Part shown: positions 1 through 5,429 of the stretch, piece by piece
How the letters are laid out: every line of letters begins with the position of its first letter
Position numbering within the stretch: position 1 is the first letter of the stretch
Assembly: GCA_018712225.1 (NCBI GenBank)
Contig: DVHH01000121.1
Coordinates: 1 to 5,949, forward strand
Direction: 5' to 3'
DNA: 5,949 nucleotides
Source: Scatomorpha intestinigallinarum
GTDB taxonomy: Bacteria > Bacillota > Clostridia > Oscillospirales > Oscillospiraceae
The notes under the pieces: generated by a model
Database searches by the model: none
What the model was told of the DNA's origin: nothing
What the model saw: only the letters and a program-made list of their open reading frames with translations
Position numbers and translations under genes: made by a program

Positions 1-21
1 CTGTCTTGGAGTGATAGGGGC

Positions 22-258
22 ATGCTTCCGCTTACGATGGCCGCGCCGGGCGAGACACAGGCAATATTCAAGATAACCGGAAGGGACGAGGTAAGGCGGC
101 ATCTTGCCGAGCTGGGACTTGTGGTAGGCGAGGAGGTCACCGTGATGAACTCGCTTGGCGGCAACCTGATACTTCAGGTCAAGGACAGCCGTATCGCCCT
201 GGACAGGAGTCTGGCAAACAGAATTATGGTAAGGGGGTTTGAAGATGAGAACGCTTAA
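22..258 (+). CDS. feoA: FeoA family protein, first copy (ferrous iron transport protein A)
   Basis: This is a small (78 aa) cytoplasmic protein of the FeoA family, whose members have an SH3-like fold and act as partners or regulators of the FeoB Fe(II) transporter. The visible family features are an N-terminal PLTMAAPGE segment, a central RRHLAELGLVVGEEVTV stretch (the family's 'LGL..G..V.V' core), then GGNLILQVKDSRIALDR and a terminal ANRIMV strand. The ATG at 22 is preceded by GGAG (8-11) at a usable distance. The in-frame ATG at 37 has no comparable site, so 22 is preferred. The last 14 bases overlap the next feoA, which suggests translational coupling. Arginine codons are mostly AGG/AGA (5 of 7, no CGC), unlike its neighbour. 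The promoter is outside or at the very edge of the window. The family call is firm. The division of labour between the two FeoA copies is unknown. Confidence 0.93.
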   Translation: MLPLTMAAPGETQAIFKITGRDEVRRHLAELGLVVGEEVTVMNSLGGNLILQVKDSRIALDRSLANRIMVRGFEDENA

Positions 259-466
259 AGACGCCAAGGTGGGGGAAACGGTCAAGGTCGTGCGCCTGAA
301 CGGTGCGGGCCCGCTCAAGCGCCGCATCATGGACATGGGCATCACGAAGGGCGTGGAGGTATACATCCGCAAGGTCGCGCCCCTGGGCGACCCGCTGGAG
401 ACCACCGTCCGCGGCTATGAGCTCTCCATCCGCCGCGCGGACGCGGAGATGATAGAGATAGAATAA
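245..466 (+). CDS. feoA: FeoA family protein, second copy
   Basis: This is a second FeoA-type protein (73 aa) with the classic compact FeoA arrangement: TLKDAKVGETVKVVRLNG, then KRRIMDMGITKGVEVY, then APLGDPLETTVRGYELSIR and a closing AEMIEIE strand. It is closer to the canonical FeoA than the first copy is. The frame is open from a TTG at 239, but the ATG at 245 is the better start: AAGGGGG (231-237) lies 7 bases before it, whereas the TTG would have only one base of spacing. The start lies inside the end of the upstream feoA (14-base overlap), so the two are probably co-translated. Seven of its eight Arg codons are CGC, in sharp contrast to the upstream copy. Its likely role is to bind the FeoB G-domain or membrane core and tune Fe(II) uptake. 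That is family knowledge and is not shown by this sequence. Confidence 0.93.
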   Translation: MRTLKDAKVGETVKVVRLNGAGPLKRRIMDMGITKGVEVYIRKVAPLGDPLETTVRGYELSIRRADAEMIEIE

Positions 467-481
467 GCCGCCTTGTCATAT

Positions 482-506
482 CCCGGCCTCAGCGCCGGGC
501 ACTTTT
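482..506 (+). other. Small GC hairpin with short T run between feoA2 and feoB
   Basis: CCCGGC (482-487) pairs with GCCGGG (494-499) around a six-base loop, followed by CAC and TTTT (503-506). It begins 16 bases after the second feoA stop. The stem is only 6 bp and the T run is short and offset, so at best it is a weak terminator or attenuator, or a 3' end protecting a processed feoA message. It could lower feoB expression relative to feoA. The pairing is seen; the function is inference. Confidence 0.35.
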
Positions 507-532
507 GACCGCCTGAGTTAGTCTAAACTATC
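505..532 (+). promoter_or_regulatory. Possible operator or internal promoter upstream of feoB
   Basis: An AT-rich palindromic patch lies in otherwise GC-rich DNA, ending 22 bases before the feoB start. TTAGTCTAA (518-526) is a 9-base palindrome with a single central base, and it sits in GTTAGTCTAAAC. That resembles the core of DtxR/IdeR-type iron-repressor sites (GTTAG-x-CTAACC in the known consensus). TTGACC (505-510) could be a -35 and TAAACT (524-529) a -10, but the spacing of 13 is too short for a standard sigma-A promoter. The palindrome is therefore the stronger half of the claim. The likeness to an iron-repressor site is inference from memory of the consensus. No Fur-type (TGATAAT repeat) site is seen. 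Confidence 0.3.
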
Positions 533-554
533 CGCATGAGAGAGGAGAAAACGC

Positions 555-2723
555 ATGAGTGTGAAAATTGCGCTTGCCGGCAACCCGAACTGCGGCAAGA
601 CGACGATGTTCAACGACCTGACGGGCTCCAACCAGCGCGTGGGCAACTGGCCCGGCGTCACGGTCGAAAAAAAGGAAGGCCGTCTCAAGGGCCGTCCCGA
701 CGTCATAATCCAGGACCTGCCCGGCATATATTCGCTGTCTCCCTACACGCTTGAGGAGGTCGTCGCGAGGAACTATCTCGTCGGCGAGAAGCCGGACGCC
801 ATCATCAATATAGTAGACGGCACAAATATAGAGCGAAACCTGTATCTGACCACCCAGCTCATCGAGCTGGGCATCCCCACGGTGGTGGCCGTGAACATGA
901 TAGACGTCGTGCGCAAAAACGGCGACGTCATCGACCTCAAGCGACTCGGCGCAGCGCTCGGCTGCGAGGTGGTGGCGACCTCGGCGCTCAAGGGCGAGGG
1001 CTCCAAGGAGGCGGCGGAGCGCGCGGCGAGGATAGCCGCGGAGGGCCGCGAATTTTCCGCGCCCTCTGTGTTCGAGGGCAGCGTGGAGCACGCCATCGCC
1101 CACATCGAGGAGGCCATCGAGGGCCTGGTGGAGCCCCGCTTCCTGCGCTGGTACGCCATAAAGCTCTTCGAGCGGGACGAGAAGGTCATGCAGGAGCTGC
1201 ACCTCGACGCGGGCCTCGCCTCGCACATTGAGGAGCACATCGCCGACTGCGAAAAGGAGCTCGACGACGACTCCGAGAGCATCATCACGAACCAGCGCTA
1301 CGCCTACATAGCGAAGGTAGTGAGCTCCGCGGTGAAGAAGAAGCACTCGGGGCAGAAGCTGAACGTCTCCGACAAGATAGACCGCATCGTGACGAACCGC
1401 ATTCTGGCCCTGCCCATCTTCGTCGCCGTCATGGGCCTGGTGTATTACATCTCCATCGGCAGCGTGGGCGACTGGACGGTGGGCTTCATGAACGACACGC
1501 TCTTCGGCGAGTGGATAACGGGCGGGCTCACGACGCTCTTCGAGGGCTGGAACGTTGCGCCCTGGCTCTCCGGCCTCGTCATCGACGGCATAGTTGCCGG
1601 CGTCGGCGCGGTGCTTGGCTTTGTGCCGCAGATGCTCATCCTGTTCCTGCTGCTCTCGGTGCTGGAGGACATCGGCTACATGGCGCGCGTGGCCTTCATC
1701 ATGGACCGCATTTTCCGCAAGTTCGGGCTCTCCGGCAAGAGCTTCATCCCGATGCTCATCGGCTCCGGCTGCGGCGTGCCCGGCGTTATGGCCAGCCGCA
1801 CCATTGAAAACGAGCGCGACAGGCGTATGACCATAATGACCACCTGCTTCATCCCCTGCGGCGCGAAGATGCCCATCATCGGCATGATAGCAGGCGCATT
1901 TTTCAACAACGCCTGGTGGGTCGCAACCAGCGCGTACTTCATCGGCGTGGCGACCATCATCATCTCCGGCATAATCCTCAAGAAGCTCAAGGCTTTTGCG
2001 GGCGAGGCGGCCCCCTTCGTCATGGAGCTGCCGCCTTATCACGCCCCGGCGGCGTCCAACGTGCTCCGGGCCACCTGGGAGCGCGGCTGGAGCTTCATAA
2101 AGCGCGCGGGCACAGTGATACTGCTCAGCGCCGTCGTCATCTGGTTCCTGCAGGCCTTCGGCGTGACGGAGAGCGGTTTCGGCATGGTTGAGGACAACAA
2201 CGACTCCCTGCTGGCGGCGATAGGCGGCGCGGTGGCGTTCATCTTCCTGCCGCTGGGCTTCGGCGTGTGGCAGGCGACTGTCGGCGTCGTGGGGGGCCTT
2301 GTGGCGAAGGAGAACCTCGTCACCATCATGGCCATCTGCTACGGCGTGAGCGAGGCCAGCGAGACCGGCGAAGAGATCTGGGGCATACTCCAGAGCACCT
2401 TCAGCCCGGTGGCGGCTTACAGCTTCATGGTGTTCAACCTCCTGTGCGCCCCCTGCTTCGCGGCCATGGGCGCAATAAAGCGGGAGATGAACAGCCCCAA
2501 GTGGACGCTGGCGGCGATAGGCTGGATGTGCGGTTTCGCCTACTGCACGAGCCTGATGATCTACCAGTTCGGCGGGCTCATAACGGGCGAGCTGAGCTTC
2601 GGCCTCGGCACCGTCGCGGCAATAGTGGTGCTGGCAGGCGTGCTTTACCTGCTGCTGCGCCGGAACAAGTACGGCGAGTACGGCGAGCGCCTGACCGAGA
2701 AGAAGGCGGCCGTCAATGTTTGA
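555..2723 (+). CDS. feoB: Ferrous iron transporter FeoB
   Basis: This is the 722-aa polytopic Fe(II) importer with an N-terminal GTPase domain. All five G motifs are present: G1 GNPNCGKT (9-16), G2 threonine T36 in GVTVEKKEG, G3 DLPG (54-57), G4 NMID (114-117) and G5 TSALKG (142-147). A mostly helical spacer (about 165-270) follows, then the membrane domain from about residue 282. That domain carries the two gate motifs, GSGCGVPG (403-410) and CFIPCGAK (431-438), and a later LLCAPC cysteine pair (C631, C634). The hydrophobic segments continue to a final helix at about 695-710, followed by a short basic tail. The length is slightly below that of E. coli FeoB (about 770 aa), and nothing essential is missing. 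GAGGAG (542-547) lies 7 bases before the ATG. The stop is overlapped by a Cys-rich partner gene, and two feoA genes lie upstream. Expression is presumably repressed by iron. Confidence 0.98.
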   Translation: MSVKIALAGNPNCGKTTMFNDLTGSNQRVGNWPGVTVEKKEGRLKGRPDVIIQDLPGIYSLSPYTLEEVVARNYLVGEKPDAIINIVDGTNIERNLYLTTQLIELGIPTVVAVNMIDVVRKNGDVIDLKRLGAALGCEVVATSALKGEGSKEAAERAARIAAEGREFSAPSVFEGSVEHAIAHIEEAIEGLVEPRFLRWYAIKLFERDEKVMQELHLDAGLASHIEEHIADCEKELDDDSESIITNQRYAYIAKVVSSAVKKKHSGQKLNVSDKIDRIVTNRILALPIFVAVMGLVYYISIGSVGDWTVGFMNDTLFGEWITGGLTTLFEGWNVAPWLSGLVIDGIVAGVGAVLGFVPQMLILFLLLSVLEDIGYMARVAFIMDRIFRKFGLSGKSFIPMLIGSGCGVPGVMASRTIENERDRRMTIMTTCFIPCGAKMPIIGMIAGAFFNNAWWVATSAYFIGVATIIISGIILKKLKAFAGEAAPFVMELPPYHAPAASNVLRATWERGWSFIKRAGTVILLSAVVIWFLQAFGVTESGFGMVEDNNDSLLAAIGGAVAFIFLPLGFGVWQATVGVVGGLVAKENLVTIMAICYGVSEASETGEEIWGILQSTFSPVAAYSFMVFNLLCAPCFAAMGAIKREMNSPKWTLAAIGWMCGFAYCTSLMIYQFGGLITGELSFGLGTVAAIVVLAGVLYLLLRRNKYGEYGERLTEKKAAVNV

Positions 2724-2895
2724 GTGGATCGCATCAAACGCCGCGAGCCTCATTGTGGGCCTGGTGGTGCTGGCCGTCCTGGGACTGGCGCTGTGGAAGC
2801 TGCTGCGCGACAAAAAGCGCGGCAAAGGCAGCTGCTCCTGCGGCGGAGGCTGCCCGGGCTGCTCCGGCTCCTGCACCCACTGCGGCCATCACTGA
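2716..2895 (+). CDS. FeoB-associated Cys-rich membrane protein
   Basis: This is a 59-aa reading frame starting MFEWIASNAASLIVG at an ATG inside the end of feoB (8-base overlap). GAAGG (2702-2706) lies 9 bases upstream as a ribosome binding site. Residues 10-30 form one hydrophobic membrane helix, followed by a basic stretch (RDKKRGKGS). The tail holds six cysteines and three histidines: C40-x-C42-x3-C46-x2-C49-x3-C53-x2-C56, then GHH at the end. This is the architecture of the FeoB-associated Cys-rich membrane proteins found directly after feoB in many Firmicutes. By the positive-inside rule, the basic stretch should place the Cys tail in the cytoplasm, where it could bind iron or an Fe-S cluster or regulate FeoB, much as FeoC is thought to do. 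That role is inference. The coupling to feoB and the strong terminator 20 bases downstream both support a real gene. Confidence 0.92.
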   Translation: MFEWIASNAASLIVGLVVLAVLGLALWKLLRDKKRGKGSCSCGGGCPGCSGSCTHCGHH

Positions 2896-2914
2896 GCCGC
2901 TTGCCGAGACGGCC

Positions 2915-2950
2915 AAATGGGGGACCCCGGGCAGGGGCCCCCCCATTTTT
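2915..2950 (+). terminator. Intrinsic terminator of the feo operon
   Basis: AAATGGGGG (2915-2923) pairs with CCCCCATTT (2940-2948). Inside it, CCCC (2925-2928) pairs with GGGG (2934-2937) around a GGGCA loop. The descending arm runs into TTTTT (2946-2950). It lies 20 bases after the Cys-rich membrane protein stop and reads only properly on the + strand, because the opposite side lacks a T run. This marks the end of the feo transcription unit. Confidence 0.92.
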
Positions 2951-2972
2951 GCGGGCGGCGCCGTCCGCCCGC
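2951..2972. other. GC-rich inverted repeat between the two convergent terminators
   Basis: GCGGGCGG (2951-2958) pairs with CCGCCCGC (2965-2972) around a six-base loop, immediately after the feo terminator T run. It has no T tract on either side. It may be a backup structure that stabilises a 3' end or blocks read-through. The rest of 2973-3028 holds only a 10-base palindrome, GGTGATCACC (2987-2996), and a small GGCGG-AAA-CCGCC hairpin (2998-3010). No coding potential is seen. Confidence 0.4.
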
Positions 2973-3028
2973 GGGCGTTCGTGCCGGGTGATCACCGGGC
3001 GGAAACCGCCGCGGCGGGAAACAGAAAC

Positions 3029-3058
3029 AAAAAGAGCCGGGACAAATGTCCCGGCTCT
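3029..3058 (-). terminator. Intrinsic terminator of the SLH 5'-nucleotidase gene
   Basis: A perfect 11-bp stem, AGAGCCGGGAC (3033-3043) with GTCCCGGCTCT (3048-3058), closes a 4-base loop. Read on the - strand it runs into TTTTT then GTTTC (3033 downwards). It starts 12 bases after the nucleotidase stop, so it belongs to that gene. It faces the feo operon terminator across about 80 bases. Confidence 0.93.
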
Positions 3059-3070
3059 AAAGCTGTAGGT

Positions 3071-5263
3071 TTACGCGGCGGCCTCGACCAGGCGGACGAG
3101 GACGGTGGCGCCCATGGCGCGGTTGGCGCTGCCGGCGGGGGCGAACTCGGTGTCGGTCACGCCGGTCATCAGGCCGGCCTCGCCGCAGTAGGCGACGGCG
3201 GCGGTGGCCCAGGAGGCGACGGCGTCGGCGTCGGCGTAGGCGAGCTCGGGCTCGGTCACCTCAGCGGCGCCCTTGAACACGGAGTAGTTGTAGAGGATGA
3301 CGGCCATCTCCTGCCTCGTCATGGTGGCAAGGGGGGCGAAGGCGCTCTCACCGCGGCCGGAGACTATGTTGTTCTGGGAGGCCCAGAGCACGGCCTTGGC
3401 ATAGTAGGCGGTGTCCTTGCAGTCGGCAAAGACCTCGGAGACGCTGCCCTCGACCTCGGGGGAGCCCTCAAGGCGGTAGAGCATGGTCACGAGCATGGCC
3501 CTGTTCATGGCGGTCATGGGCTCGAAGGTGTTGGCGGTGACGCCGTTCATGAGCTCCTGCTCATAGGCGGCCATGACCGCGTCGTAGTACCACTTGCCCT
3601 CGACGACGTCGGTGAACACCGGGGCCTTGACGGTGATGCGGCCCTGAGGCTCGCCGTACTTCTCCGCGGTGATGACGCCCTTGAGCTCAGTGGTGATGTA
3701 GCTCATGAGGGCCTCGTCCATGGGCACGCCGGTGTCGACGATGTTGGCGGAGGTGGTGAAGGCGTAGTAGGTGTCGCCGCCGGCGGCGGTGAAGTCGTTA
3801 GTGACGACGACGTAGGTGGCCTTGGGGTCGAAGTCCTTGCCGTTGACGCTGGTGATGGTCACACGGTTCACGCTCTTCGGGCCGTAGTAGGTGGAGTTGG
3901 GGTACTGGTCGCCCTGGTCGTAGGCCTTGGCGGTGTCGATGGTGAACTCTATGCCGGCCACCTGCGGGAAGGCGCCGACGGCCTCGGGGGTGCAGTAGGT
4001 GGAAGCCTCAAGGGCCTCGAGCAGGGTCTCGCCGGAGACGGTGACGTAGGCGACGGTGTTGCCGAAGGGCAGGACGGTGTTGATGTCGTTCTTAGTGATG
4101 TCGCCCTTGGCGATGCTGGCGCGGATGCCGCCGCCGTTCGTGATGGCGACGACGTTCTCCTTGGCCACGGGCAGGGAGCCGTCCTTGGTGACCTCCCAGA
4201 GGAGGGCGTCGGCGATGAGGTCGCCGAGGTTGGTCTCTTCGGTGCGGTTGCCGGGGTCGCGCTCGCCGTTGAGGTCGGCCTCGGTCTTGGCGAACACTTC
4301 GCCGTACTCGGCGTCTATCTCGGCCTTGATGGCGGCGGCGCGGTCGGCCACGGCCTTCACGGAGCCCTCGTACTTGCTGAGGTCGACGCTGGAGGCGGTG
4401 ATGCCGTCCTTGGTGATGGTGACGACGCCGACGTTGGCGGCGGCGGTGCCGGTGGAGGTGAGCAGGGTGTCGCCGACCTTGCCGGTGCCGTCGGTGGCGG
4501 CCTTGACCTCGTCAAGGGTGCTGTGGCTGTGGCCGTCTATGAAGACGTCGATGCCGCTGACCTTGCCGAGCAGGTCGATGGAGCGGTTGGGCGCGCTCTC
4601 TTTGTCGATGCCCAGGTGGCCCAGGCAGATGATGTAGTCGCAGCCCGCGTCGGTGAGGGCCTTGACCTGGGCCTCGGCGCAGGCGTAGAGCTCGCTCTCC
4701 GCGAGGAAGGTGACGCCCTTTATCTTGGCGGGGTTGGCCTTGGTGGCCGTCTCAGGGGTGGCGAGGCCGAACACGCCGAGCTTGGTGCCGTCGGCGAGCT
4801 CAAAGACCTTGCTGGCGTCGAAGGCGGCGGCGCCGTTGAGCTTGATGTTGGCGGCGACAACGCCGAACTCGGCCTTGGCAAAGATGGTCTTGAGGTTGTC
4901 CATGCCGTAGTCGAACTCGTGGTTGCCGAGAGTGACCAGGTCGTAGCCGGCGAGGTTCATGAGCTCGACGGCGGTGGCGCCCTGGGACAGGCTGACGCTG
5001 GTGGTGCCCTGGATGAAGTCGCCGGCGTCGACGAGCAGCACTTCCGCGCCCTTGGCCTCATAATCGGCCTTGAGCGCCGCGACCTTGGCATAGCCGTCTA
5101 TGGCGCCGTGCACGTCGTTGGTGTGCAGGATGACTATCTGGCCGGCCAGCTCGCCTGCGGTCTCATCCGACGGCTCTGCCGCCGTGGTCTCATCCGCCAG
5201 CACGCCCACGCACAGTGAGAATGCCAGCGCGAGGACAAGGAACAGGGATAGCAGCTTTTTCAT
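3071..5263 (-). CDS. Secreted 5'-nucleotidase/metallophosphatase with three SLH domains
   Basis: This 730-aa protein is exported and anchored to the cell surface. It begins MKKLLSLFLVLALAF, a signal peptide likely cut after VLA (residue 23). The N-terminal calcineurin-like phosphoesterase domain (about 42-300) has the metal ligands of the UshA/5'-nucleotidase family: D50 and H52 in HTNDVHG, D82 in GDFIQG, N114 and H115 in GNHEFD, H216 in CLGHLG, and H245 and H247 in DGHSH. The 5'-nucleotidase C-terminal domain (about 320-545) shows NLGDLIADALL, NGGGIRA and FTAAGGDTYYAF. Three SLH repeats follow (about 550-600, 612-665, 676-730), which bind the secondary cell wall polymer. The likely reaction is hydrolysis of extracellular nucleotides to nucleosides and phosphate; exact substrates cannot be read. 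The frame extends 16 codons upstream, but AGGAG (5271-5275), 7 bases before this ATG, and the signal peptide fix the start. It is monocistronic, with its own promoter and terminator. Confidence 0.95.
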   Translation of the reverse strand: MKKLLSLFLVLALAFSLCVGVLADETTAAEPSDETAGELAGQIVILHTNDVHGAIDGYAKVAALKADYEAKGAEVLLVDAGDFIQGTTSVSLSQGATAVELMNLAGYDLVTLGNHEFDYGMDNLKTIFAKAEFGVVAANIKLNGAAAFDASKVFELADGTKLGVFGLATPETATKANPAKIKGVTFLAESELYACAEAQVKALTDAGCDYIICLGHLGIDKESAPNRSIDLLGKVSGIDVFIDGHSHSTLDEVKAATDGTGKVGDTLLTSTGTAAANVGVVTITKDGITASSVDLSKYEGSVKAVADRAAAIKAEIDAEYGEVFAKTEADLNGERDPGNRTEETNLGDLIADALLWEVTKDGSLPVAKENVVAITNGGGIRASIAKGDITKNDINTVLPFGNTVAYVTVSGETLLEALEASTYCTPEAVGAFPQVAGIEFTIDTAKAYDQGDQYPNSTYYGPKSVNRVTITSVNGKDFDPKATYVVVTNDFTAAGGDTYYAFTTSANIVDTGVPMDEALMSYITTELKGVITAEKYGEPQGRITVKAPVFTDVVEGKWYYDAVMAAYEQELMNGVTANTFEPMTAMNRAMLVTMLYRLEGSPEVEGSVSEVFADCKDTAYYAKAVLWASQNNIVSGRGESAFAPLATMTRQEMAVILYNYSVFKGAAEVTEPELAYADADAVASWATAAVAYCGEAGLMTGVTDTEFAPAGSANRAMGATVLVRLVEAAA

Positions 5264-5324
5264 GTGTACTCTCCTTTTTCTGACAGTATTTCGCATTATG
5301 TTCCACCTCAATGAAGGCTAAACC

Positions 5325-5353
5325 ATTATACACCCCTTATACACAATTGAAAA
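5325..5353 (-). promoter_or_regulatory. Sigma-A-type promoter of the SLH 5'-nucleotidase gene
   Basis: Read on the - strand, TTTTCA (5353-5348) lies 17 bases before a perfect TATAAT (5330-5325), within a conspicuously AT-rich patch (about 5314-5395) between two GC-rich genes. The expected start near 5318 gives a leader of about 55 bases that ends in the AGGAG ribosome binding site. The -35 matches the consensus at 4 of 6 positions; the -10 and the spacing are ideal. Confidence 0.75.
5326..5344 (-). repeat. Short tandem repeat over the nucleotidase promoter
   Basis: On the - strand, GTGTATAA occurs twice, 11 bases apart (5344-5337 and 5333-5326). The second copy contains most of the TATAAT box. 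The spacing is one DNA turn, so it could be a doubled -10-like element or a regulator half-site pair on one face of the helix. It could also be chance in AT-rich DNA. Confidence 0.5.
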
Positions 5354-5384
5354 TATCCTTAAAGAATTTTTATTGTTAAATCCA

Positions 5385-5416
5385 TATAAAAAACAGGGGG
5401 CCGGAAAGCCCCCTGT
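5385..5416 (-). terminator. Intrinsic terminator of dpaB
   Basis: ACAGGGGGC (5393-5401) pairs with GCCCCCTGT (5408-5416) around a six-base loop. On the - strand the stem is followed by a run of T (5393 downwards), then ATATGG. It begins 13 bases after the dpaB stop and lies upstream of the nucleotidase promoter, so it separates the two - strand units. Confidence 0.92.
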
Positions 5417-5429
5417 CTGTTATGCAGCT

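Noticed and set aside
239..244. TTG start at 239 for the second feoA
   Set aside because: The Shine-Dalgarno-like AAGGGGG would be only one base away. The ATG at 245 has a spacing of 7 and matches the family N-terminus.
528..2876. A 782-codon open frame on the - strand opposite feoB
   Set aside because: It is antisense to feoB with its five G motifs intact. The translation is rich in His, Ala, Arg and Asp with no recognisable motif, a typical GC-rich shadow frame.
2267..5218. A 983-codon open frame on the + strand, running from inside feoB through the nucleotidase gene
   Set aside because: It is antisense to a clear nucleotidase for most of its length. The translation is Gly/Val/Ala/Asp/His repeats, as expected from the complement of a GC-rich, strongly biased gene. 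It has no domain motifs and crosses two terminators.
3071..5263. Apparent repeats of GGCGGCGG and GCCTCGG type across the nucleotidase gene
   Set aside because: These come from Ala/Gly/Glu-rich protein sequence with a narrow codon choice; no regular unit or period is visible.
5264..5311. N-terminal extension of 16 codons on the nucleotidase
   Set aside because: It would put charged residues before a perfect signal peptide, and it ignores the AGGAG site placed 7 bases before the ATG at 5263.
5354..5384. A possible PHO box (TTAACA on the - strand near 5376) upstream of the nucleotidase promoter
   Set aside because: Only one TTAACA unit is present. A PhoP-type site needs repeats at regular 11-base spacing, and the next unit does not match.
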